From an uncultured bacterium (lineage in GTDB: Bacteria; Patescibacteriota; Dojkabacteria; B142; OLB20), in the NCBI GenBank assembly GCA_937889205.1, contig CALARN010000168.1, positions 1 through 10,767 of the forward strand: a stretch of DNA of 10,767 nt, written 5' to 3'. Shown here piece by piece: positions 1 to 7,482 of the stretch. Positions within the stretch are counted from its first letter, which is position 1. Each line of letters opens with the position of its first letter. The notes beneath the pieces are model-generated. The model was not told where the DNA came from. It saw only the letters and a program-made list of their open reading frames with translations, and did not search any database. Both the position numbers and the translations under genes were made by a program.

Positions 1-2165
1 TTGTAGATATTGCGAATATAACTATCGATGATCTTGTATATATTGAGAGTGGAGATAAAATACCTGCCGATGGAATTATTGAAAACGCTATAAAATTCCA
101 AGTTAACGAGTCACAGATTACCGGTGAATCTTTTCCAGTTGCGAAAGATAAAGAACAGCAAGTGTTTATGGGAACAGTTGCGGTTACTGGTAGGGCGTAT
201 ATCCGTATTACAGCAATAGGTAGTAGTACCGAACTAGGAAAAATATCAGGAGAGATAGCAAAGAAAGAAAAAGATACAACTCCTTTAGAAGATAGATTTG
301 CCAGTTTAACTAAGAAAATTATGGTAATAGTTGCCATACTTATTGTTCTTGGATTATTTGTAGGTTTAGCTAATGGTTACCCAGGGGAGGATTTGTTGAA
401 ATCGCTGATAGCTTTAGCAATATCAATTACACCAGAGGGACTACCTGTAGTAGTTGCAATCACACTCGCTATTGGGGTATTTAGAATGAGTAAGTACAAA
501 GCTATTATTCGTAACTTAGCTTCTGCTTCAACTCTTGCGGCAACAGACATTATTTGTACAGATAAAACCGGTACTCTTACTGTGGGACATATTTATATGG
601 AAAAGTTCATCCCCTTTGGCAAAGAGGCTGATTACGGAGTAAATGAGTTGGCTTTAGCTGCTTTGTGTAATGATGCAGATTTAAAATCGGGTACAGGAGA
701 CCCCTTAGATCTTGCTATTTTGTCATTTGTCAAAACTACAGTAAATATTGATCGATTAAATAAAGATTATGACAGGATTGATGAAATACCTTTTGATAGT
801 GAGTTAAAGTTTCAAGCTACACTAAATAAATTTAATCAAGACAACATTATTATTGTTAAAGGTGCTCCAGATATTTTGATTAAGAAGTTACATAAGCTTT
901 ACCCCAAAAAACATATCCAAGAAATTGAAACACTACTTGAAGACTTAACCCTGCAAGGTTTGAGATTAATACTTTTGGCGTTTAAGAGAACTGATAAAAA
1001 TGAGCTAAAGCAAAGTGACATTTCAGACCTGATCCCCTTAGGATTCCTTTGTTTTAGCGACCCTGTGCGACCAAATGTGAAATCTTCGTTAGAGACATGT
1101 CAAAAATCAGGCATCAAAGTAATGATGGTTACTGGAGATTATAAAAATACAGCAGTTGCAGCTGCTAGAATTGCGGGCTTTGAAGTTAATGATGAAAATG
1201 TTGTTTCTGGAGAGGAATTGTTGCATATTACTCCTGAAGCATTAGCCGATGTTAAGGTTGTTTATCGAGCTAAACCTGAGGATAAGAGTAAAATTATAAA
1301 TATCTTGACCAAATTGAAGCATATTGTAGCTATGACTGGAGATGGGGTTAATGATGCCCCTGCTTTAGTTAGGGCGCATATTGGCATAGCAATGGGAAAG
1401 GGCGGTACTCAAGCAGCGATTGAGTCTTCAGATATGGTGTTATTAGACAATAAGTTTACAACAATAATTCATGGTATTGAGCAAGCAAGGGTTATATTCG
1501 AAAATATCAAGAAGGTAATCACCTATCTTGTTATAACATCTTTAGCTGAGACAATATTGATTTTAGGAGCAGTGTTTTTTAAGCTTCCCCTACCCTTATT
1601 AGGCGTTCAGTTATTGTGGCTAAACTTAGTCACCGATGGCTTGTTAGACATTACACTAGCTACTGAAAAACAAGATGGGAATGTTATTAAATACAGCCCT
1701 AAGCGTTATCAAGGGCCAATTGTTGATAAAAAAATGCTTTTATTGGTATTGAGAATAGGTACATACCTTGCTTTGGGTGCCTTATTATTCTTTGTCAGAA
1801 TCAAAGATGCTTACCCCATTGAGTATGTGAGAACGGCGATTCTTACCTTTATTGCAGTGCCGCAATGGTTTATTGCTCTGTCAATGCGAAGCTTTGATAC
1901 CTCACTTTTCAAACTGGGTTTCTTTTCAAATAAGTATTTAAATTGGGCAATAGCAGCACAGATTGTCTTACTAGTTGCTGCTGTCTATACTCCATTTATG
2001 GATAAAATTCTTCATACAGTACCTCTAGATGGCAGTGTCTGGGTGATAACAGTGCTCTTTGGTATCACAATATTAATAATGGAGGAAATCCGTAAGAGTA
2101 AGATTATTCAGAAGATTTGGAAGCAGAATGTTAAAATTGCTAAGTTATCTTCACAGTCAAAATAG
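1..2165 (+). CDS. Type II P-type cation-transporting ATPase (Ca2+-ATPase-like), 5' partial
   Basis: This is a membrane pump that uses ATP, through a phospho-aspartate intermediate, to move cations. The frame is open from the left edge (first full codon at 3), giving 720 visible residues; roughly 150 N-terminal residues are missing. In order: the actuator motif TGES (visible residues 40-43), PEGLP in M4 (144-148), the phosphorylation motif DKTGTLT (187-193, Asp187), KGAPD in the nucleotide-binding domain (286-290), TGD (377-379), the hinge GDGVNDAP (446-453), then M5 to M10 and a basic tail. Likely ion ligands are Glu145 (M4), Glu516 (M5) and Asn541/Thr544/Asp545 (M6, NLVTD). The SERCA Asn768 position appears to be Ser513. 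The PEGL and NxxTD signatures favour a Ca2+-type (IIA) pump, but Na+ or another cation is possible. It ends in TAG. Family is certain, substrate is inferred. Confidence 0.95.
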   Translation, partial: VDIANITIDDLVYIESGDKIPADGIIENAIKFQVNESQITGESFPVAKDKEQQVFMGTVAVTGRAYIRITAIGSSTELGKISGEIAKKEKDTTPLEDRFASLTKKIMVIVAILIVLGLFVGLANGYPGEDLLKSLIALAISITPEGLPVVVAITLAIGVFRMSKYKAIIRNLASASTLAATDIICTDKTGTLTVGHIYMEKFIPFGKEADYGVNELALAALCNDADLKSGTGDPLDLAILSFVKTTVNIDRLNKDYDRIDEIPFDSELKFQATLNKFNQDNIIIVKGAPDILIKKLHKLYPKKHIQEIETLLEDLTLQGLRLILLAFKRTDKNELKQSDISDLIPLGFLCFSDPVRPNVKSSLETCQKSGIKVMMVTGDYKNTAVAAARIAGFEVNDENVVSGEELLHITPEALADVKVVYRAKPEDKSKIINILTKLKHIVAMTGDGVNDAPALVRAHIGIAMGKGGTQAAIESSDMVLLDNKFTTIIHGIEQARVIFENIKKVITYLVITSLAETILILGAVFFKLPLPLLGVQLLWLNLVTDGLLDITLATEKQDGNVIKYSPKRYQGPIVDKKMLLLVLRIGTYLALGALLFFVRIKDAYPIEYVRTAILTFIAVPQWFIALSMRSFDTSLFKLGFFSNKYLNWAIAAQIVLLVAAVYTPFMDKILHTVPLDGSVWVITVLFGITILIMEEIRKSKIIQKIWKQNVKIAKLSSQSK

Positions 2166-2310
2166 CAGAGCATCTAAACGATTCACTAACTGTTATGACA
2201 AACATCTATTTCTCTAGCAACTATGATTAATATTCAACTTATTAAAGGACTGACTTCATAAGTAGAAATCACGCACAATATATCTATTAACCTATACTAA
2301 CTAAGATACT

Positions 2311-2339
2311 CTTAAAATTACTTATATTTATTGTATAAT
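2311..2339 (+). promoter_or_regulatory. Predicted promoter of the 2364 gene
   Basis: A perfect -10 box TATAAT lies at 2334-2339, with a weak -35 candidate CTTAAA at 2311-2316 and a 17-bp spacer. Transcription would start near 2346, about 18 nt before the ATG at 2364. This placement argues against the in-frame TTG at 2331, which would lie upstream of the predicted transcript start. The rest of the 2166-2363 gap is AT-rich and shows no gene or clear terminator. Confidence 0.5.
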
Positions 2340-2363
2340 ACGGCAATTTTGATAACTACAGTA

Positions 2364-2903
2364 ATGAATTCTGAAGTGAATTACCGTTTAGATGGTGAAG
2401 CGAATCCACTATATTGGTGGCCATATAGGATGATGTTTAATAATTTAGTTGGTAAGGTATTGACCACTCCTGGGATGAAATTAGTTCAGACAGATTGTGA
2501 TCGAAAGTGCCAGTTTGTTGTAGGCTTCTTAACTAGTAATGAACTAGATTGGACAGACTTTGATTTTACACAAGCAGATAGAGCAGATGACTTGTTTGGT
2601 TTACCAATTGGAAAGTCTGCTAACATTGATTTTACAATAAGTGCAGGTATAGAACGCCATAAAATTGATATGAACATTGTTACTGATGCAATCTTACGCC
2701 GAAAAGCAAAACCATCTGATCATTTATATGGTGCCCATATATGTGCTATTGAAAATGCTGGTTGGACTACTCATTGGACTCCTTTACCGCAAAATCCATT
2801 GCATTTATCGTTAATTCCTCAAGCTAGTTTTGAAGATCCAAAATTTCAGCCTAAAAAAAGAGACAAGCAAAAACTAGTTAATAATTTTTGGTTAATTAAA
2901 TAA
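2364..2903 (+). CDS. Hypothetical protein, 179 aa
   Basis: I do not recognise this protein. With the ATG at 2364 it has 179 residues, no signal peptide and no membrane segment, so it is probably cytoplasmic. It is rich in aromatic residues, with a YWWPYR stretch near the N-terminus (about residues 18-23), a Cys-x3-Cys pair (DCDRKC) near residue 45, an acidic middle (DWTDFDF), several Trp residues in the C-terminal third (GWTTHWTPL) and a Lys-rich C-terminus. An in-frame TTG at 2331 would add 11 residues, but the consensus -10 box at 2334-2339 makes that start unlikely. The composition is that of a folded protein, and the frame is uninterrupted and follows a good promoter, so I take it as real. 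It converges with the 2923-3294 gene, with 19 bp between the stops and no terminator hairpin. Confidence 0.72.
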   Translation: MNSEVNYRLDGEANPLYWWPYRMMFNNLVGKVLTTPGMKLVQTDCDRKCQFVVGFLTSNELDWTDFDFTQADRADDLFGLPIGKSANIDFTISAGIERHKIDMNIVTDAILRRKAKPSDHLYGAHICAIENAGWTTHWTPLPQNPLHLSLIPQASFEDPKFQPKKRDKQKLVNNFWLIK

Positions 2904-2922
2904 AATCAATCAGCGCACCAAA

Positions 2923-3294
2923 TTATTCAAATGATGCATTACTATCAATTTTTGGCGGACGCAAACCGGCAATAGTATGAACCCTTGCGGGTGAAAAGAT
3001 GAGTCTTTTACTGTTTCTAGTATCAAACATTATTGTGGGAAGTTCTACTTCACCCCATTGTACCATTACGGTCCCAATAACTTTTATAAGTACTTGCCCT
3101 TTAAGAGTTATCTCTCTTCCCTCGTTAAGAGTGTAAAGTGGGTACCCTATTATTGTAGAATCCTCAGGCTCTTCCATTGCTACTGAACTATAGGGATAGG
3201 CTTTGATAGAAGCCTTGGAACCAGTATGAAAAATGGTTTTACCGATATTCCCCGGTTCTAAGGGAAGTAAAATATTGTTGCCCATTTGTCTCAT
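2923..3294 (-). CDS. Hypothetical protein, 123 aa
   Basis: I do not recognise this protein. It has no signal peptide, membrane helix or cysteine. Runs of alternating hydrophobic residues such as EITLKGQVLIKVIGTVMV (about residues 60-77) and VELPTIMFD suggest a small beta-rich soluble fold. The ATG at 3294 is chosen because an extended -10 promoter lies 16 nt upstream; the ATG three codons further in (MGNN) is also possible. There is no Shine-Dalgarno motif. The stop is TAA. It is convergent with the gene at 2364-2903 and is transcribed alone. The good promoter and lack of a competing longer frame support it as a gene, but its function is unknown. Confidence 0.68.
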   Translation of the reverse strand: MRQMGNNILLPLEPGNIGKTIFHTGSKASIKAYPYSSVAMEEPEDSTIIGYPLYTLNEGREITLKGQVLIKVIGTVMVQWGEVELPTIMFDTRNSKRLIFSPARVHTIAGLRPPKIDSNASFE

Positions 3295-3497
3295 ATATAA
3301 ATATATTATGATTATATCATATTCTAGTTAAATGGATATAGTGGAAAGAAAAAGTAATAAAGCAGAAAATTTACCAATATTGTAATACGCAAATTCAAGC
3401 TATATAGTATCTATCTATCACGATTAAGAGCGGCTGACAACCTAACTCCACTTTTATTTGCGAATATGATTATACACTTTGTGAAAATATTAATAAA
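3295..3497. other. Non-coding gap with no identified gene
   Basis: About 200 bp between the 123-residue protein gene and the tRNA gene. I see no credible coding frame and no terminator hairpin. Besides the extended -10 at 3311-3316, a second minus-strand TATAAT lies at 3469-3474, about 175 bp upstream of the 3294 start, with only a weak -35 match. It could give a longer leader or a small RNA, but this is speculative. Confidence 0.4.
3307..3321 (-). promoter_or_regulatory. Extended -10 promoter with overlapping inverted repeat, upstream of the 3294 gene
   Basis: On the minus strand TGaTATAAT forms an extended -10 element, with the hexamer at 3311-3316. No good -35 box is visible, which is usual for extended -10 promoters. 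The same bases sit inside an inverted repeat with arms TATGAT (3307-3312) and ATCATA (3316-3321), so an operator is possible. The predicted transcript would have a leader of only about 10 nt. Confidence 0.45.
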
Positions 3498-3586
3498 TGG
3501 CGGAGGGTAAGAGATTCGAACTCTTGTTCCGTTTCCGGAAACACGCTTTCCAAGCGGGCGCACTAGACCAACTATGCGAACCCTCC
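3498..3586 (-). tRNA. tRNA-Ser (anticodon GGA), CCA encoded
   Basis: The minus strand folds as a class II tRNA of 89 nt. The acceptor stem GGAGGGU/ACCCUCC is fully paired (7 bp), followed by discriminator G and an encoded CCA (3498-3500). The D arm is closed by GCA/UGC. The anticodon loop UUGGAAA (3547-3553) gives anticodon GGA (3549-3551), reading UCC and UCU. The long variable arm is UUCCG-GAAA-CGGAA, typical of tRNA-Ser, and the T arm AAGAG-UUCGAAU-CUCUU is perfect. One oddity is a C-U mismatch at the second anticodon-stem pair (CCCGC against GCGUG, positions 28-42). The gene lies 50 bp downstream of the LCP gene stop on the same strand. Confidence 0.97.
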
Positions 3587-3605
3587 TTTTGTCTTTAAGT
3601 GCAAT

Positions 3606-3635
3606 ATTATACTATGTTTAGTAAAGTTGACGCAA
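3606..3635 (-). promoter_or_regulatory. Predicted promoter of tRNA-Ser
   Basis: On the minus strand a -35 TTGCGT (3630-3635) and a perfect -10 TATAAT (3606-3611) are separated by 18 bp. The -35 begins immediately after the stop codon of the LCP gene. Transcription would start near 3599, about 12 nt before the mature tRNA 5' end, which suits a short RNase P-processed leader. Confidence 0.6.
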
Positions 3636-3636
3636 T

Positions 3637-5226
3637 TTATTCAGCTTCAGTAACCTCAGGTGTAGCTGTGGGCAAGCTTTCAGGGCCAACAATTATTAAG
3701 AAATCTTCGTTTTTATTGGATCTTGAAATACCAAATTCCTCTGGCAAATCCCCTACTTCTTCTACACCTAAGTATTCTTTAAGAACCTTTAAAGATCGAA
3801 ATTTTTCGCCATTCGTAAAGTCGAAAATATGAACCCCTGCTAGTTTATCTGATTTAGCATCATTGAATATATGCCAAGAGTTATAGAATAATAAATCACT
3901 CTTTAGTTTTATAGCTAATGAATCTTTAGGTAATTCTTTTTCTCCTGTTTGATTTCTGACAACAATAATTGGAGTCTCTTTGTAGAATGCTGTGTTATCC
4001 CAGATTTTTTCAAGTTCAGCATGGATATTCGAGTAGTCTTTTGAGCGAGCCTTGATAGTGTAGCCTTGTTCGGGGTTACTATCAGTATAGATGATTTTAT
4101 TAATGCCACCAAAATTAGGATCTAATACTGTGTGTAGAGGTTCTCTATCGAAAGTGTCAATTAAGGCTAACCCAGCAAGCAAATCTTCGAAAGAGATATC
4201 CACTTCAATCATTTCATTAAAGGATTGAAAAAGGGACCAATATGTTTCGGCTCTTTGTTCTAAAGTTAAATCTTCAGCTAAGGCTTTTACTTTAATGGCA
4301 TCAATTACTTCTTGTTGCCTTGCAGCACGAGAAAAATCAGAAGCTAAATAACTTGGACCTTTGTATAAATATCTAAATCTTGAATACACTAGAGCTGTTT
4401 CACCGTCAATTGTTTGGCATCCGGCGCTAAACTCAACACCTCGCCATTGTGCCTCGTTACCTTTAGCAGTATCAATCGGATATTTTGCTTTAAAGGCATC
4501 AGGTGGGCATACTTCTACGCCACCGAGTTTATCTACTAAACCGGTGACCCCTTCAAAACGAACTTTTGCTATGTAGTGAATGGGTTTATCAACAATTTTA
4601 CTAACCTCTTCTTTGAAATAATAAAATTCATCATTATATTTAGCTTTTGCGTTTTTGTAGGTGATTGCATAAACTGCATTTATCTTGGTGGAGTAAGTGT
4701 GCGACCAAAAATCTCTCGGGATTGAAGTCATCATTAATTCTTGAGTAGCATGATTAAAAGTGACGACAATAATAGAGTCTGTATTCATCAAGCTTCCCTT
4801 TCCTGCTCTAGTATCAGTACCAATAATCAAAGCTGAAGTAAAGCCATCAGTTTGTTTTAATTGGGGTCTAAAAGCTTCGGTCCAACAGTTGGGATTAAGA
4901 ATATTTGTGCAAGATTCAGAAGTTGTTCCGTCTTCATTGAAATTGACAACCCTTGAAGCGTAGCTTGCAATTCTATCGTAGAACAATAGTCCCCCTAGCA
5001 CTACAATAAACAGTATTAATAGACCAAAAATCATTTTGAAATTTACTTTCTTCTTTTTAACTTTATTAGCCTCACTAATTGGATTAACAATATTTGGAGC
5101 TTGCTCTGAAATATCGTTAATTAATTTACTATCAAAACTATTAACAGGCATACCTAAGGTTGGGCTTGATTGAAAAGCAGGCTTACCTTGGGGCTTTTTG
5201 TTGTTAAGGTTAGCTCTATAAATCAT
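3637..5226 (-). CDS. LytR-CpsA-Psr (LCP) family cell-wall glycopolymer transferase
   Basis: LCP enzymes transfer lipid-linked glycopolymers to peptidoglycan or cell-surface protein on the outer face of the membrane. The 529-residue protein has a cytoplasmic N-terminus of about 60 residues ending in a Lys cluster (56-60), one membrane helix (about 65-83) and an external LCP domain (about 131-315). The LCP signatures are GTDTR (136-140), NTDSI (148-152), IPRD (169-172, Arg171), KLGGVEV (233-239) and DFSRAARQQ (297-305), including the Asp and Arg residues that bind pyrophosphate-lipid in the family. Cys240 and Cys270 may form a disulfide. A C-terminal LytR_C-like domain begins near IIVVRNQTG, and the tail is acidic. 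The ATG overlaps the TAA of the RNase H gene by one base (TAATG), so translation is probably coupled. The exact polymer is unknown. Confidence 0.92.
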   Translation of the reverse strand: MIYRANLNNKKPQGKPAFQSSPTLGMPVNSFDSKLINDISEQAPNIVNPISEANKVKKKKVNFKMIFGLLILFIVVLGGLLFYDRIASYASRVVNFNEDGTTSESCTNILNPNCWTEAFRPQLKQTDGFTSALIIGTDTRAGKGSLMNTDSIIVVTFNHATQELMMTSIPRDFWSHTYSTKINAVYAITYKNAKAKYNDEFYYFKEEVSKIVDKPIHYIAKVRFEGVTGLVDKLGGVEVCPPDAFKAKYPIDTAKGNEAQWRGVEFSAGCQTIDGETALVYSRFRYLYKGPSYLASDFSRAARQQEVIDAIKVKALAEDLTLEQRAETYWSLFQSFNEMIEVDISFEDLLAGLALIDTFDREPLHTVLDPNFGGINKIIYTDSNPEQGYTIKARSKDYSNIHAELEKIWDNTAFYKETPIIVVRNQTGEKELPKDSLAIKLKSDLLFYNSWHIFNDAKSDKLAGVHIFDFTNGEKFRSLKVLKEYLGVEEVGDLPEEFGISRSNKNEDFLIIVGPESLPTATPEVTEAE

Positions 5227-5648
5227 TATGTTAACTTTGTATCTAAAATAAGGTTTACCAGCTTATCTGCTAGTTTGTTGTGTTCTCTGCGAACATGGGT
5301 AAAAGTTACCGCACTAAAACTAGGTAATAAGATGTCAATTTTGGCTTTAATATTTTTAATATTTGTATCTGAGATTTTATATTCTCCATTCATTTGCTTG
5401 ACTGCTAATTCACTATCTAAGAAACAGTTTAATTGTATGGCGCTTACACCTAAAGATTTTGCATGTTTTTCAGCCATTTTGATACCAATATATAATGCAT
5501 CATACTCGGCATTGTTATTGGTAGTAACAGCAAAAAAATTTCCAGCAAAAGTTAATAGCTTATCTTCTTCGTCGAATAATAAAGCGCCCGATGCGCCTGG
5601 ACCAGGATTACCTCTTGAACCACCGTCTGTAAATAATTTCAAAATCAA
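5226..5648 (-). CDS. rnhA: Ribonuclease HI
   Basis: This enzyme cleaves the RNA strand of RNA-DNA hybrids in the cytoplasm, with two metal ions. The 140-residue protein is a single RNase H domain. All four acidic active-site residues are visible: Asp8 in FTDGGSRGNPGPGA, Glu48 in NNNAEYDAL, Asp78 in FLDSELAVKQM and Asp128 in HNKLADKL, with His123 just before the last. The GGSRGNPGPG start resembles the compact YpdQ/Rv2228c-like type rather than E. coli RNase HI. The start is TTG at 5648; a second TTG two codons in would also place the first Asp acceptably, and no ATG is available. There is no Shine-Dalgarno motif. The gene is 47 bp downstream of the antiporter gene and overlaps the LCP gene by 1 bp. 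Confidence 0.93.
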   Translation of the reverse strand: MILKLFTDGGSRGNPGPGASGALLFDEEDKLLTFAGNFFAVTTNNNAEYDALYIGIKMAEKHAKSLGVSAIQLNCFLDSELAVKQMNGEYKISDTNIKNIKAKIDILLPSFSAVTFTHVRREHNKLADKLVNLILDTKLT

Positions 5649-5653
5649 GTTTG

Positions 5654-5703
5654 TTAGTTTAAAAACTAAATTTAATTATAAGTGAAATTCATTTATTAAT
5701 GAA
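5654..5703 (-). promoter_or_regulatory. Predicted rnhA-LCP promoter with inverted repeat at the transcript start
   Basis: On the minus strand -35 TTCATT (5698-5703) and -10 TATAAT (5675-5680) are 17 bp apart, with transcription expected near 5668. A perfect inverted repeat, TTAGTTT (5654-5660), 2-nt spacer, AAACTAA (5663-5669), covers the likely start point and leader just before the TTG start. It could be an operator or a weak leader hairpin. The -35 overlaps the end of the antiporter gene. Confidence 0.42.
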
Positions 5704-7381
5704 GTCTTTTCTGTGCTTTAACCCAGCTAATAATTTTTTTATCTTTCTTTCTTAACGCATTTAAAAGCTTCTCCAGCATTTTTAAAGTAGCTTCAAATTC
5801 TGGCTCAATAACAGCAAATACATCTTCATTATTAAAAAATAAACTATCATGATGCTTTCGAATTATCAATTGAATCTCAGGATTAAGACCCTTGGCAACC
5901 CTAATAATTTCTCCGACATCAGCTTCTTTTGGTAGTGTGATTATAGCGATTTTTGCTTTTTCAATATTCGCAGCAAGAAGCACATCTGTATTTGTGGCAT
6001 CCCCGATAATAACCCTCTCTTTGCCTAACTCATCTATAATACTTTCGATATTATTTAACTCAACAACTAGAAACTTATTACGCATTTTTTTAAGAGCTAG
6101 AGATAAGTATTTACCTACCCTTCCATAACCTAAGATGACAACATGATTAGTAATTTCGTGAGCTTCTTGATCGTCGGTTAAGATTTTAGTAAACAGCTTA
6201 CGATAAATTGCTGGGAAGGTATTTCTAGTAAAAACGCCTAATGCTTGATAAATTCTAGTCGTGTTCATTATTATTGTTGGGGTGGCTACCAATGAGAGTA
6301 CAGTTACAGCTATAATAATTGAGTTTAAATCGCTACTTATCCAGTTATTGCTTAGAGCTATTTGCGCACTTAGAAAAGCAAACTCTCCAATTTGACCTAG
6401 ATTTAAAGCTATCTCTAAAGCAGTTTTAAAATGTAATTTGAGAATTAAACAAAGCAATAAAACAATAATTATTTTGGCTAATATAATGACTAACAGTATT
6501 AATATAATGCTGCCGAGGTTATTCCAAACGAATTGTAATGAAAATAATGAGCCAATGGTTACAAAGAAAAGCATTGAGAAAATTGCTTGCAGGGGGTTAA
6601 TTTCAGTAATTATCTCATGATGCAAAATACTCTCAGATATCATTAATCCGGCTAAAAACGCGCCAAGTGTCGCTGAGACTCCAAGGTTTTCTGCTAAAAG
6701 TGCGAACAGTAAACTAAAACCAAAAGCAGAAATGATTACCAATTCTTTTGAGCCTAGACTTGCAATCGAAGTTAGAATCTTGGGCAGTATTTTTCTACCA
6801 ATAATCAGCGAAGTAGCGATAAGAATAAAGCTTTTTACAAATGCCATTAAAATATCTGCAGAGGCAACTTCAGAGCTAGCTAATTTACCGAGCAGAATAA
6901 TAATAAAAACTACAGCAATGTCTTGTAACACTAACCATCCCATCGTAATTTCACTGCTGAAAGAATCTAACAAATCAAGCTCTTCAAGAATTCTAACGAC
7001 TACTGCCGTTGAGCTCATTGAGAAAATTGTCCCTAAAAATAATGATTCGTAGCTATTAAACCCAAAGCTGGGAAATAGTAAAATTCCAAAAAACGTGACT
7101 AATAGTATTTGGCAAATGCCACCAATAATTGCAAATTTTTTTACAGTAAGAAGTTTATCTAATGAAAACTCTATTCCTATAGAAAACAGCAACAATGTCA
7201 CTCCAATAGTAGCAAGACTATGTATGAAGTTTTCACTGTTCTGCTCAAGAGGATAAAATGTTGAAAAAAGAGCACTAGCTAAAATATATCCTACAATAAC
7301 AGGTTGTTTCAGCTTCTTGGCTATCATTCCGCCAATTATACCTACAAATATTAACAATACTAAGTGACCAATTTGTTCCAT
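5696..7381 (-). CDS. CPA2 family monovalent cation:proton antiporter with TrkA-N domain (KefB/YbaL-like)
   Basis: This integral membrane protein exchanges K+ or Na+ for protons, for pH and salt homeostasis. It has 561 residues, close to E. coli YbaL. Residues 1 to about 375 form the multi-helix exchanger domain. Gln153-Asp154 (LQDIAVV) is the QD form of the transport site, as in KefC-type K+/H+ antiporters rather than the DD of electrogenic NapA-type exchangers. Other family motifs are LGVSATLGAFLAGLMISES (233-251) and LNLGQIGEF (327-334 region). A cytoplasmic TrkA-N Rossmann domain follows, with GYGRVG (418-423), acidic Glu441 at the end of the second strand and GDAT (460-463), likely binding NAD(H) or a nucleotide. 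No separate RCK-C domain is evident. K+ specificity is inferred from QD. It is the first gene of a co-directional block with rnhA and the LCP gene. Confidence 0.94.
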   Translation of the reverse strand: MEQIGHLVLLIFVGIIGGMIAKKLKQPVIVGYILASALFSTFYPLEQNSENFIHSLATIGVTLLLFSIGIEFSLDKLLTVKKFAIIGGICQILLVTFFGILLFPSFGFNSYESLFLGTIFSMSSTAVVVRILEELDLLDSFSSEITMGWLVLQDIAVVFIIILLGKLASSEVASADILMAFVKSFILIATSLIIGRKILPKILTSIASLGSKELVIISAFGFSLLFALLAENLGVSATLGAFLAGLMISESILHHEIITEINPLQAIFSMLFFVTIGSLFSLQFVWNNLGSIILILLVIILAKIIIVLLLCLILKLHFKTALEIALNLGQIGEFAFLSAQIALSNNWISSDLNSIIIAVTVLSLVATPTIIMNTTRIYQALGVFTRNTFPAIYRKLFTKILTDDQEAHEITNHVVILGYGRVGKYLSLALKKMRNKFLVVELNNIESIIDELGKERVIIGDATNTDVLLAANIEKAKIAIITLPKEADVGEIIRVAKGLNPEIQLIIRKHHDSLFFNNEDVFAVIEPEFEATLKMLEKLLNALRKKDKKIISWVKAQKRLH

Positions 7382-7404
7382 AATTAAAAAACTTTAACAA
7401 TTCT

Positions 7405-7433
7405 AGGATATCTGAAACTGTTGCTAATGACAA
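7405..7433 (-). promoter_or_regulatory. Predicted promoter of the antiporter gene
   Basis: On the minus strand -35 TTGTCA (7428-7433, five of six consensus) and -10 TATCCT (7405-7410, four of six) are spaced 17 bp. Transcription would begin near 7398, leaving a leader of about 17 nt before the ATG at 7381, without a Shine-Dalgarno motif. Confidence 0.5.
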
Positions 7434-7467
7434 ATTTGCAAAATAATATTAAGATGAAATTAATATT
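7421..7467 (+). promoter_or_regulatory. Predicted promoter of the 7483 gene with an 8-bp inverted repeat
   Basis: A -35 TTGCTA (7421-7426) and -10 TAATAT (7444-7449) are spaced 17 bp. The inverted repeat AATATTAA (7445-7452), 7-nt spacer, TTAATATT (7460-7467) overlaps the -10 and the expected start point, so a repressor site is possible. The -35 region overlaps that of the divergent antiporter promoter. AT-rich repeats of this size can arise by chance. Confidence 0.35.
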
Positions 7468-7482
7468 TCTTAATAAATTCAT

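Noticed and set aside
2331..2363. TTG start at 2331 for the 179-residue protein
   Set aside because: The TTG lies just before the TATAAT at 2334-2339, upstream of the predicted transcript start; the ATG at 2364 fits better.
3339..3465. Complementary pieces AGTGGA/TCCACT and CGCAAAT/ATTTGCG in the gap, suggesting a folded RNA
   Set aside because: The pairs are short, far apart and cross each other; this is expected by chance in AT-rich DNA.
5170..5685. Long plus-strand frame (171 codons) opposite rnhA
   Set aside because: It is antisense to a gene with all four RNase H active-site residues, and its translation looks like no known family; it is a shadow.
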